DNA of 64,000 nt from Gautieria morchelliformis (lineage: Eukaryota > Basidiomycota > Agaricomycetes > Gomphales > Gomphaceae). The DNA lies in NCBI GenBank assembly GCA_015179125.1, contig WHVA01000004.1, positions 588,508 to 652,507 of the forward strand, in the 5' to 3' direction. The notes beneath the pieces are model-generated. The model was not told where the DNA came from. It searched no databases and was given only the letters and a program-made list of their open reading frames with translations. Shown here piece after piece: positions 46,438 to 57,512 of the stretch. The position numbers and the translations under genes were made by a program. Numbering within the stretch: the first letter of the stretch is position 1; the number at the start of each line of letters is the position of its first letter.

Positions 46438-48127
46438 ATGGCGACTCTCAACCCCGCTCAAGTGACCCAGGTTGTGGGGACAAAATACTACAACCTTGCC
46501 ACGTTGGTAGTTATCCTCTACGATCATTCTCTTACATTTGATACGGAGGTCGAGAAGATTTGGAGCCAGAATCGGTCATTGCCAAAGTCGTTATGGTTCG
46601 TGGTAAGCGGAATATTTTTCAACCTAGCATGCACCCGCCGCATACGTCGTAAATATCCTTAGTTCAGATATATCACTCCCATCATTCAGATCACAGCAGT
46701 ATGTCTCATTCGCTAACCCTCCAATAATGTTTACTGAAAATGGCAGATAATGGGTAGGCTCTGACAAACCTTATCAATAACGCGATATTCATCGCAGAAC
46801 CACAATACAGCCGATCAATTGACCACTTGGACACATGGTAGCTGTGTGGGTTGGTTGTGGTTTCGCTTCGTTGCGGACGAGATTGTCACTGTGGCTACAT
46901 CTGCTATTCTTATACTTCGGATTTGGGCTCTATTCGAGAGAGGCGAGTGACATAGGGATAAGTCATGTCTAGTCTCATTATGCGGCCATCTCACAGCTCG
47001 ATGGATCATGTTTGTCATGCTTGCCGCACTTCTTGGACAAATCGTAGTCACCGTCGTAAGTTCTGTATATCGTGTTGCTTAATTTAGTCGTAGACTTACA
47101 ATATTACTTGACAGTGGGCTTGGCAAGCGGCCACCGCGGCTCCGATCGTTCCGAGTCGGGAAAGCCCACACTCAGAATTAACGGGATGTTTCCCCGTACC
47201 CAAATCTTCGGATAGATCAGGACGTGAGTAGTCATGATTGTTCTTTCTACCAGCAAGTATGCGATGCTGAGAAGACTGCAGAGGTAGCATCACTCTTCAT
47301 TAGTCTACTCGTTCTAGGTGATATTATTTGAACAATTCTTGTTTCTTGTTTGTTGCTTCCCGTTAACAATCTGGCTACTTACAGACACTGTCCTCTTCCT
47401 ACTAACTATCCTACGGGCTTTTAGACTTCCTGCCAACCGAGCACCTAGCGTACCAGTCCTGTCAATTATGCTCCGTGACGGTAAGCCGACCCTCCGAGTC
47501 TGGTCATTTTGAGCGCAAATCTGACAGCATTGTAGGTGTCCTGTACCTTATTATGATATTCGTAGTTAATTTGGCCAATGTTCTCTTGATACAGGCATGT
47601 TTTTTCTTTAGTCGTGCCTCGGCAGCGGTCCTGACCCATTTGCACATTAGCTTCCCGGAGTTCCAGTACGTTTCTGAGTGTACCACCATTGTTCACTGCC
47701 TGAAAGTACAGCGTGGAAATTAGCTCGGGTTGAAGGCTTTGAATACTGAATTTACACCAAAGTTAGTCCCTTCCATTGTTTCAGAATCATCCCTGGACCT
47801 TTATCTGCGCCGATTTACGTTTTATTATAGCGTCACCGTAATTATGGTGTCCCGGTATGGCATTGTGTTTTTGATACGATAGAGCAGCTCTTGGCTAATA
47901 TCCGACTTAGCCTCGTCCTTAATCTTCGCGCCGCTGAAAAATCGACGGCCACGAATCTCGAATCGACCGTCCTTAGTAACCTTGGAGAACCCGTCCAGTT
48001 CAAACACGCAAAGCTTGAAATTCAGGTAACAACAGATCAAGTCACATATGTGGATGATGATCAAAGCCGCAACACAATTGCTTTGGAAGAGCTGCAGGGA
48101 TATAACTTGAATATGCTTCCCATCTAA
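46438..48127 (+). CDS. DUF6533 seven-helix membrane protein (paralogue 1)
   Basis: DUF6533 proteins are multi-pass membrane proteins expanded in basidiomycetes; the role is unknown. The first exon (46438-46602) carries the family signature KYYNLATLVVILYDHSLTF followed by EVEKIW. Further exons: 46663-46698 (FRYITPIIQITA), a 7-nt micro-exon 46747-46753, 46811-46942 (WLWFRFVADEIV...LRIWALFER), 46997-47055 (ARWIMFVMLAALLGQIVVTV), one from 47115 (WAWQAA), then DTVLFLLTILRA to MLRDG near 47473, GVLYLIMIFVVNLANVLLIQ (from about 47535) and a soluble C-terminal tail ending at 48127. The intron after 46942 has a GC donor. Exon lengths match paralogue 2 at 60.6-62.4 kb. Some 3' splice sites are less certain. 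Confidence 0.75.
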
Positions 48128-50037
48128 GTATTGCATACTCTTCCGGGTCGAGGGGCTGGTGATATTGGACGCTGAGTATATATTCGCTCGTTGGCCTTGC
48201 AGCAGTCAGTATCTACGGCCACTGATCCTCGACACAGCATGCACCCCTCCAATACAACACTGTCATTTTCTCTTATTCAAGTTAGACATGTCCATATGAT
48301 ATGTTATTGCGCACACCCTTTACTGTGACGTGTCTGCGGTCATTAGTGATTCGAAAAGCGCCTATGCATATATATATAAGTACATGTGTACCGGGCCATA
48401 TATATCGTAGCGGCGGCGGCTGCCCCCCCAGTCCCCGACTCTCTCTGACTTCAAATCTGTCAGAGTTTAAAAAAAGAAATCATAACAGTTGTTTCTCTTT
48501 ACAGAATTGACGGTGGAGCGCCGTAAGACTGTAAAATACAATGAGTACAAGGGTGGGAGAATGGGAGGGTAGACGAAATGACAACAGTCAGGGAAAGAAA
48601 GGATTGATGAAATACAAGGAGTTTTTTTTTTAGTTATAGAGAGACAGAGAAAATAGGACATGGACAGCCGTGACGCTGTGGAACAGCGAGGAGACGTTGA
48701 AAGAGGTCAGCCGATGAAAGGACACGGAAAACGCAGTCAGGCAAAGGATGCGGTCGTAGTACGTGCGGAAAAAAAAAGCGGGGGGAGGGGAACCCACGCA
48801 ACGGAGAGCAACCTGAGGGAAGGCGCGTCGGAGGGGAAGGATACCCGGGACAAGGGCGATAAACGCCAAAGACGCGCAAACGTTTACCGGGAGAGAGTCG
48901 GGGATATATGACCGGATTGACAAGGACACGTCTCATCATCACAATACCCGTACACTGATACATTGATTAACATATCCAGTCTGGCTATATATCCTGAGTC
49001 CAGGGCCTTGGGCACTATTCAATTCCAACTGTCACCACAGCCTGGGAAGTCTCACTGCGGCGGGACTCTCAATCTTGGTTCATCCATCATCGCGAATAAC
49101 TTTTGTCACACAGCGGCACATCACAATGGCTCACGAGCACCGACACATGCATGTCAATTAGGCCCATCCACAATATATATCTTACTGTTGTCCCTTGCCC
49201 ATTGACGTCACCCCCAGACCTACGCCTGTGCCGGTAGCTCCTACAGAGAGAAGCCGCGTACTGGGAAGTTGCCTATAGACAAGTGGCTACTCTACGACGG
49301 AACTTATCGTTGCGTTTCAATGGATCCGTAGGTTCTTGGCATGCCGTTGGATCAGGCAAGAAGGTGTCTCTCAATCAGATGTAGATATACGGTCTCGGGC
49401 TAATCCAGCTCACACACGCGCAGCCAGGTGAAGTGTCTTTTTTTGGTTTTTCTTTCCAGCCGCAACTGTGGATTGAACTCAAATGCCATTTACTCCGATC
49501 GACCCCTATCAACCAGCTATCATGAGCTATTTCCCTGCATCTCGTTTTGCGTACATGATGCTTGTTGCATGGTGCCGCTACAGCTACTCATGCCGCCGAG
49601 CACTGCTGATTCGAACCTGCTTTGAGCTGCCGCAGAAGGACTTGGCTAAATTGCAGCAACCGTGCGGCGACAGGGGAACGGGCATGGAGCCCTCGGTTAC
49701 TAGGCGCGTTCTACCCGTGAGGGCTGTGGTAGAGTCGAAGTAGGATTTCCTTTTCGAGCGACACCCAATAGTGGGCTGTACATCCGTCAAAAATGGGTGG
49801 ACTGTAAATCCGTCGAAGTATTGTCGTTCCTGGGTAAGTGGCTGGACGCTAGTTTTGGCGCCACATGAATTGAGTTAACTCTACTGTTGGAGGTATTGAT
49901 GCTTCGCCCTGAGTAAACTGCTGCCGTTGACTTAGGCCACATTGCTAGTGCCAGAGGCAGTGTCGTTTGCCATTCCCATCCCTAGGATAAGATAAAGCTT
50001 GAGGGAGGATTCCCACGTAACTCTCAGTCTCCCATTT
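48128..50037. other. Intergenic; possible MITE at about 48390-48920
   Basis: No gene resolved. The stretch 48390-48447 (CCGGGCCATATAT, later CCCCGACTCTCTC) and, inverted, 48885-48918 (GGGAGAGAGTCGGGG then ATATATGACCGG) share subterminal inverted sequence, suggesting a roughly 0.5-kb MITE-like element. A GC-rich part of it is also present near 793-835. The remainder shows no coding signal. Confidence 0.4.
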
Positions 50038-51935
50038 ATGTCGTCTGGCAGTGTGGAAGACATCATCGTCCTTGGAGGGCAGTTGTAAGTTCTTCCCAAG
50101 TTTTTCAATCACACTTGTCACAACATCCTCGCCTTGAAATGATAGACAGGCTACCAGAGCAAGTATCCTCCCAAGGACCAGTTATCTTACTCCTCTGACT
50201 GTCGGATCAGTATTTCCTTGTTTCAAGCCTCGCCCTTCTGATCTATGAGCATTTCCTCACCCTTGGAGATGAAGTACGTCTGTGATTTTTAAGACCAGCG
50301 TCAAGTTCACGACAACCTTTAGGTTCGGTATATTTGGTCCAGCAGAGTATCCTTAGGTAAACCACTTCAGCCTCCGAGTCGGGAGACAAACATATGGCTC
50401 TAAACCATCCCGCAGCCGGTTTTCTGTTTTTCGTCGTGAGGTCTTTAATTCTTTGACATTCTCAATATTGATTAGTACGGCAGACCAGATATTACGTCCC
50501 AATCTGTCTGTCAGTGATAACTTCTGGTACGTTATTTGTATTGATATCGTCATGGATCTCACGTAGCGTTTTAGCCCTTACAACAAAGTGGAGTGAAGCC
50601 GTATGTCTCGTTCCCATTGGCAGCCTGTGTTTCTTATTATGTTTCAGGCGTGAGCTATCTAGGCTGCCGACTTCCCTTGTTCGCTATTAATACTATATCT
50701 CAAGTTGCAAAGCAGTAGGCCCTTTAGAGCCTGTGGGGTTTTTGACCGTGGTTGTTACCTCATCCAGTATTCTACTCCTTCTGCGGTGGTTATCAACCAT
50801 GATTCATGCGTCATACAAAATAATTGACGATTTCAACAACAGTGTATATGCGTTGTACAATCGTAACAAATGGATCTTGGGATACTTGAGTTCAGTCATC
50901 GTCATTCACTTTTCTCTCAGCATTTTCTTTTTCACTTTTCCGGGTGGCGGACGTACGTTTCGGGTAACATTCTGTAAAGTGCATCACCTCTAACCCCATT
51001 CTCAGCATTCCCTATGCCGCCGATTGACCTCCCTGTCTTTCAAGGTGCGAAGCGTTGACACCTATGCACCGCATTATTGTAACTCAAGTTTCTTTTATTT
51101 CTCACTTCTGTAAGGCTGCCTGTATCTTCCTTCTCCCCGCACGTGTGTTCCCATGAGGTTTATTCTCAATCCTTGTTCTTAACCATTTCGCAGTAAAAAT
51201 GGACCACTCGCTCCCATCGCCCTGGAACTAATATATGATGCCTCCATAGTCGTCCTAATCGTGGCCAAGAGTTGGAAAGACAGGTCTCTCAGTGGCCTGG
51301 GGAATCGGAGTGGGATCTTACGGAATATTGTTAAGGACGGTATCATATACTTCCTGTAAGTCATGTGCCAGTCTTCAATAATGTGCTGCGAACACATTTT
51401 AGTGTTATATTTTCCACCATGTTCACCTGGTTATGTCTGGGCCTTTTCGCACCGGTGAGTGTCATATAACTTAAGGATGGCTCTAGTATAAACTTTGAAG
51501 ATCAGCTGGGACTCAAGCTTGTAAATGCCCAGTAAGTCCCTCTAATCACTTACTGGTCCAACGATGTTATTTTATTCTCATGTCACCATCAACTACAGCC
51601 CATCAACCGTGTAGGCTCCTCAATATTCGGCTTCCTCTCCTCTGACTGATGGTTCTGCTAACAGTCTGATTGCAATTATGATCAATCGCCTAACGATAAG
51701 CCTGCATCGCTCGGTGAAGAGTAACACCCGAACTTCCCTCACCCTTAGCGCGGTACCGCAAAACGCTGGCCCATTTCTTCCCACCTGGATGATCAACACC
51801 CAGGATTATAGCAGCGTCGACATTAATAAGGTGGTGATAAGTGATCTGGGAGACCTGGCTCCTTCCCATGAATCCCAAGGAATCAAGCTAGTAGAATTTT
51901 ATCCTCGAGGCGATGAGTTCAATCCGCAGCTTTGA
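50038..51935 (+). CDS. DUF6533 seven-helix membrane protein (divergent member)
   Basis: ATG 50038 starts MSSGSVEDIIVLGGQ. Short introns lead to LLPEQ, YFLVSSLALLIYEHFLTLGDE and VRYIWSSRVSL, which is the DUF6533 signature. Later exons include VVTSSSILLLLR spliced to VYALYNRNKWILGYL (about 50745-50900), APIALELIYDASIVVLIVAK (about 51205), a short FTWLCLGLFAP exon near 51425 and a C-terminal tail (NRLTISLHRS..., about 51681-51935). Hydrophobic segments match the seven-helix family plan. It is clearly less similar to the two other DUF6533 genes in the window than they are to each other. Middle splice sites are tentative. Function unknown. Confidence 0.65.
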
Positions 51936-52203
51936 TTCCTTGTTTCTCTTCTTTCGACATGAATATTTGTCAGACGAGATTGTGTCTAGACTGGAGAGGA
52001 TCTTTCGGTTTCTGTGATGTCAGGGGAGAACTTTGTTCGATTAGCAGACTACCGCCCCCGCACGTTTCTCGCAGAACGTGCCTATAATCAGACAAGCTGC
52101 TAACAGGTTAACGGACATCGTACAGATACAGCTGATACCGTTTTTCGATCTTCATGCTGGGATTAGATTATATATTGACAGTTCATACAAAGTCGGGCAT
52201 CAC

Positions 52204-54301
52204 TTATATGTCCCTTTCCGCATTCACGGCATGATTGATCAAGTCTACTTCCCTAGAGGATCGTGGTGATATTTTGCAAGCGAATGGTAAGGGATGCCTG
52301 AGTAGGCGACGATTGGTAAGTCAGCAGAGGCAAGACCGAAGTGCTCACGATGTATGCCCTGAGGTGAAGTCGACGATCGGATCGACTTCTGCACCGCGAT
52401 CATCAACCTGTTTCGTGATACGCAACGTTGCGAGGCACGTTGAAATTGCGAGAAAGACGGAAGCGTCACCAAGATGCTGACCGGGGCAGACGCTGCCAGT
52501 GTGATCAAGACATACTTCTTCAACTACAGACAAGAATGGGAAATCAGCAAATAACTTGCCGTCTACCAAAACCAAAAATGACACTCCTCGGATCCAGCGG
52601 TAACTTGTGTCCAGGGTCAGTGGGTGCGAAGCGTTCGGGAATAAAACGATGAGGCTCTGGGAATGTCTTCTCGTCGTGGAGTATAGCCCTGTGCATAATC
52701 GCGACACATCGGTCAGCTTTTGGGGATCAGCGCTGACTGTAGATAATTCCGACCTTACCAGATATTGGCGAATACTGAGGACCCTTTAGGAATTAGGTAG
52801 CCTTGATATATGTCGTCCTCGAGAGGACTATGGACGACTAGAGGCGCCACCGGATGAAAACGATAGACCTCCTTTATGAGAGCTTCAATGTACGGCACAG
52901 ACTTCCGATCATGCATTGTTGGTAGACGCTGCCGTGCAAGAAGTGCATCTATTTCCGCCTGCGCCTTGGCTTGTGCTTCAGGATGCAGCGTCATCATTAG
53001 GAAAAAGTCGCAAGCACTGAAGCAGTCTTAAAAGATCGTTAACTCGTCACAATAAATTTCAGGGTCCCACGAACAGTATCAGCCCCCGCTATAAAGGCGA
53101 GATCTTAGTGATGACAGTCTTATTTGGGATGTTGGAATTTACCGTACCAGCATAGAAGCTGGACGCCGTGTAAGTTATCGCATTTTCTTGTCCAGCGATA
53201 GGCTCGGGGTTATTGTACATGGCTTCTAACAGCTTAGAGGCGAAGGAAGGCAACGCCTCCCCTAGAGCCTGTAGCAGGATTCAGTTATAATATTTATCAG
53301 CGATAGGAACCTCACCAGTTGGCGTTTGACGTCGTCGATAGGAGCGTATATTATTTCGTCGCTCCGTAACCGCGCCTTCTCTGCCCAGACTTGGAACCCT
53401 GCTCCTGGGAGCCACTTTGGAACATGCCTGACTATGTATATACTTGAGATAAAGTGGTGGTATTATGAGAGGACAAAGTGCCACATACGCCACGGGAATG
53501 AATCAACCAACCATCTTCCAGGCTGTATCGCCTCCGTGGTAATATGGGCTAACTCTTCCGCGAGCTCAACATAATGATCGCGACCAGACTGGACTCGATG
53601 CCCATATGCTATCCGAAGAATCACGGCACCGGCGTAGCTGAATAGCCTGTGAGCACTGGAATTTGATCGATCAAGGGAAATGAATACCTTCTAATCAAGG
53701 GCGTCAAGGCATCAGGCGTGTTTAACAACCGCTGAATAAATTTATGTAGTTCAGCTTCTTGCACAGGCCAGTACTGTCTAGCCGCGTCTGGATTCAGTGC
53801 GCCATGCAGAAGGCGTCGATATGTGCGTAAACGCTCTCCGTAAGGGGAAAAAAGGACGGAGTTTTTCCGTCCAACGAGCTCACTTGCCATTATGAAGGCG
53901 GGACGGTCGCTATACATAGAAGACTTTTTCTCAAGGAGGTCTAAAACACATTGAAGGGAGTTGAGGACGATAAAATGACGTCCAATGATGCGGAAGTGAA
54001 AAACACTGCCTGATGCCCTAATTTCATATATCTGCGTCGGGGAAGCAGTACAGGACTCACCATACAATCGTGCCCAATCGTCATACGCAAGCCATGGTTT
54101 CTGTTTAATCTTAGGAAGCTGCGGGAGACTCCCTAAAAAAGGGAGGCCTGGTGGACCTGCGAGAGGCTGTTAAATTCCTCTCGACGCTGTTATGTAATTC
54201 ATTTGACCTGGAGGAAGTTTAGCTCCCCTGAATATCATTCTTCTCGATTGTAGTGTAACCACGAGCATGAGTAAAATAAAGTAGAAAGTAAACCAATCCA
54301 T
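52204..54301 (-). CDS. Cytochrome P450 monooxygenase, 536 aa, 10 exons
   Basis: The splice model (54301-54208, 54156-53688, 53646-53489, 53431-53316, 53268-53148, 53088-53071, 53026-52759, 52688-52560, 52492-52349, 52297-52204) sums to 1611 nt and is open throughout. It has an N-terminal membrane anchor (MDWFTFYFILLMLVV), the proline hinge KLPPGPPGLPFLGSLPQLP, the oxygen-binding I-helix AGADTV, the K-helix EALIKEVYRFHP (ExxR present as E..R), PERF, and the haem loop FGFGRRVCPG with the ligand Cys. The C-terminal HPLPFACKISPRS is typical. It is most likely an ER-anchored oxidase using a reductase partner encoded elsewhere. The splice sites around the 18-nt exon 6 and its acceptor near 53026 are the least certain. 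One intron (52559-52493) uses a GC donor. It lies 3' of, and on the same strand as, the FAD monooxygenase. Confidence 0.9.
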
Positions 54302-54890
54302 TGTAGCAGACTCTGGGTACGGGAGGGTTGTCCATCCAAGGCACCCACGGGTTACCGGTTGCCGTTAGCACTTACGTGCACGAAATAGGATTAATTAACC
54401 AATTGGAGAGCGGAATACTCCATAGCGTCGGACGAGTCGAATTATCATGTTCCGGTCCGTGCTGCGGGTAGCGAGGCGGAAGGCGCTGGTTATCGGATGA
54501 CAGGAGATTAGAGCTCAAGTACGATGCTGAATAGAGCTGAGCGCCCTTGAGTGCCATTGAGCAAAGCATTGGCAGGGAACTGAGATTATAAGGCTAATGG
54601 TTAGTTGTGTACGCTCACGCGTCAGGCACGGGACTCCCACTTAGGCTGGTGCCTAGGACCCTGCTATACGCTAACCATTGTGGTTGCTATAACCACAGAT
54701 TCGCGTTGATCATCTGTCGGACTTTGTAAATTGTATCAGCGCCAGGCCACAGTATGTAGCCTGCCACACATCTGACAGAGTCACTTAGAACAGTTCGCCC
54801 TTGCTTGATACATTCCAAGTTCCGAGAGTGATACTGCTCTCAATCGACCCATGAATCCTAACTTTACTGTGCGTTAAATTAGCGTTATTG
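54302..54890. promoter_or_regulatory. Spacer between FAD monooxygenase stop and P450 start
   Basis: 589 bp without coding sequence; it must hold the P450 promoter and the monooxygenase 3' end. No individual motif is called. Confidence 0.4.
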
Positions 54891-56601
54891 TTATCTCCCA
54901 TGCTCTTTCCACCACCGTTCGACTTCTTCGTCAGCGTCGTAACCAAACTGGTCCCTATTTTTCATCTTCTCTGCCCATGCTTTTCTTTCGGTCGTCTCGA
55001 CCTCACTCGTGTCGTGTCTCAACAGAGTTCGTCGAAGTTCACTATCTCTAGATTCCTGCTCGGGCCCGTCTGGGAGATGAAAGATTACCTCATTTCTGCG
55101 CGCATCCGCATGTGCACGAGAACATCTGCCTTTCCGTAGGGATTCATACGCCAAGAGTACTGAGGGAACTTGTTCGCTACTCGTAACGCGAGACAGCAGA
55201 TTTCCTAGCACCGCACCATCCTCAATCTGCAGCACAATATCAGTGAAAAACGACGGCCTATCAGGATGCCATTTACCGCCATCGCAGCACCCTGCCCACC
55301 GTATGGCTTTATAAATGTGCATGAGAATGAGTCCATACGTATGGGATTCGGAATACCTACCAATATGGAGTGGCATGCATCGCCAAGAAGTACCACGCTG
55401 CCACTTGGGTGGACCCAAGACTCAAAAACAGGTCGGTCGACTATCTTCCACTTGAGTGCAGATGGTATAAGTTTGATAATTCGTAAAATTCTGTAAATTC
55501 GTGCTGATGAGTATCAGTGATTTGTTCTGATACCGTCCACTGTCTTACCTCGGCTCCCATTGAATAAAGTCGCGTTTGAGTTGCTCAACATCACCTGGCA
55601 TGGACCATACATTCTGGGCAAAGTGCTCTTGCGACGAGCTTGATGAAAATACAAGGTTGTACTCCTTCTTTGCGCTCTGAATTGAAATGTCGGCGGCGTG
55701 TGAGATCTGACAATCTCTGACAGAACGGCCACTCACGATGCAGTAACCCACGACATTGCTACCCGGGCCCATCCAGCATGTTACTTCCGGATTTTCGACA
55801 AACTGCTTCAACAGCGGGTCATCGACGAGCTTGTTTGTCGGAACGACTGCTCTAGAAACCCATAGAATATATCAGATATAGCTGACGATTCTAACCTTTG
55901 GTCTAACCTATAGGCAGAGCTAATTGAATCGGGCTTGGGGGGGTCTGGAAAGGCTTGCAAAAGACATTGCCGGGTGACAGACTTGACACCATCTGCGCCT
56001 ATTACTAAATCTGCGTATACTTCTTCTCCGTTAGCGAGGACAATGGACGGGCGACACTCTTCGGGGTTTTGCGAAGCTTCTTGGTCAAGTCCTTTGCCTG
56101 GTTTGACGAGGACGACCGCCGAGTTTGTACGAATTACGGCGCGATGAACAACGGCCCTGTGGAGAATACCGTATAAATCACCTCGCTGCCTCGCGGTAAG
56201 CCTTTGTGACACGACTAGATTTAAAAAAAAAATTTACGTGGACGTTATAGAATGGGAAACCGTTCTCTTCCTCTATGTCCTTTGTAGAGATGGAGCCGAT
56301 AAGTTCCCCAGTGTCGTCTTGAGCAGTCAATTTTCAGTCAACTATTCCATAATCCAACGTGGAACACACAGCGTCGCCAGGTAGCCGCAGAAGGCCTGAC
56401 CGCAACTTGTTCCAACTCGTGGCGGAATCCCCATTTCCATAGAAGCCTTGAAACATTTGGACTAACTTGAAGACCTGCTCCTATCTCCCCGGCTGTTGTA
56501 TCAGCCTCAAAGACTGTCACTTGATGGCCGGCGTTGGTCAGACAGTGTGCTGCGGCAAGACCACCCAGACCACACCCAACAATTACAATGGACAGTGGCA
56601 T
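54891..56601 (-). CDS. FAD-dependent aromatic hydroxylase-type monooxygenase, 442 aa, 8 exons
   Basis: Exons 56601-56370, 56317-56238, 56185-55908, 55851-55737, 55676-55549, 55490-55361, 55306-55277 and 55226-54891 sum to 1329 nt with consistent phases. The N-terminus has the FAD-binding GCGLGGLAAAHCL (GxGxxG) with the ribose-binding Glu in VFEAD. ADLVIGADGVKSVTR is the DG motif. GDACHSILPYGGQGAAMAIED is the second FAD motif of the PHBH/salicylate hydroxylase group, which uses NAD(P)H and oxygen to hydroxylate phenolic rings. It also has the family WMGPG and WEPR blocks. An in-frame upstream ATG (56649) would add 16 residues; MPLSIVIVG fits the family better. Its start faces the UbiA gene across about 0.9 kb. 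Confidence 0.92.
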
Positions 56602-57512
56602 GTGAGGATGTCCAGACGTCTTGGAAAATGAGGTGAAACCCAGTTTCAAAATATTAACATAGAGTGTCGCGGTCGAGAGTTAAATAACGTGTGAAGGTAA
56701 CCATAAACGAAGGAGTGAGGGGATCACAATGAATCTGATATCATTTGATACCGGCTAAACTTTGTCCTCGTGAGTGGTGACCTGATTGGTAAATATACGG
56801 TCACTTGGAACAGTAGAAACAAACCTAGTAATCTGCCTGTATTTTGTTCTGCTTGAAGGTACGACTGAACAAGTAACTTCAAGTCAGAGAAAGTTCCGTT
56901 CACGGACTGGCGGCGTGTACGCACCTGGCATGGTAATGACTGATGAATCGATATATGATGCGAATCCCGCAGCCCGATAATTGTGTCCCTGAGCCATGAG
57001 ATGGCTTACGCGAGCTTCGGTACTAAAAATTTTTTGCTTGCCTACTTAGGCATACCAAACCATTCAATTTGCAGCTGCAAGACGGTGCCTTCAAGGTGAC
57101 ACAGGTTTAGTAGACGCCCAATGTTCTGTTTGGTGAAATCAGGACGCACGTTCAGTATTTACTACTTCGCAATGCTATATGTGTAGGTTCGTCATGGCGA
57201 TCTACTTCGACAGATGCTGATGATCCTAAGTAGTGCCAGCCGGCCTCAGGCTGCCAAGTACCAGTTCTATTATACTCGTTTCACTGCCGCTAACGCCCGT
57301 GTGCCTCCCATCAAGGGAAATTTGAATCTGGACTCGAATTCTATTTACCTCCAAGCCAAATCTTCATGTGACGAGTGGACCGGCGGCTGCCAGTGAATGT
57401 ACTTTGCCATCAAGGCATGTCCCCCGATTCCCGAATGAGTTCTTTTATAATCTTGGCGGTTCGCCCATAGATTCAATCCCTGGTACAGCATTATACCGAT
57501 TTCTTCATCATT
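56602..57512. promoter_or_regulatory. Divergent intergenic region between monooxygenase and prenyltransferase genes
   Basis: About 0.9 kb separates the two start codons, transcribed away from each other. Short open frames on the plus strand (56786-56980, 57214-57396) have no family match and may be untranslated leader. A shared promoter is inferred from arrangement only. Confidence 0.4.

Noticed and set aside
49580-49660. Possible tRNA or SINE head (B-box-like GGTTCGAATCA on the minus strand with a TAGCCAAGTCC upstream)
   Set aside because: The T-stem and acceptor do not pair, and no A-tail or target duplication is present.
53647-53687. Reading the P450 through the sequence after LIRR without an intron
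   Set aside because: The read-through ends after about 20 residues without P450 features, while splicing the 41-bp GT-AG intron rejoins the frame into LFSYAGAVILRIAYG, typical of the family.
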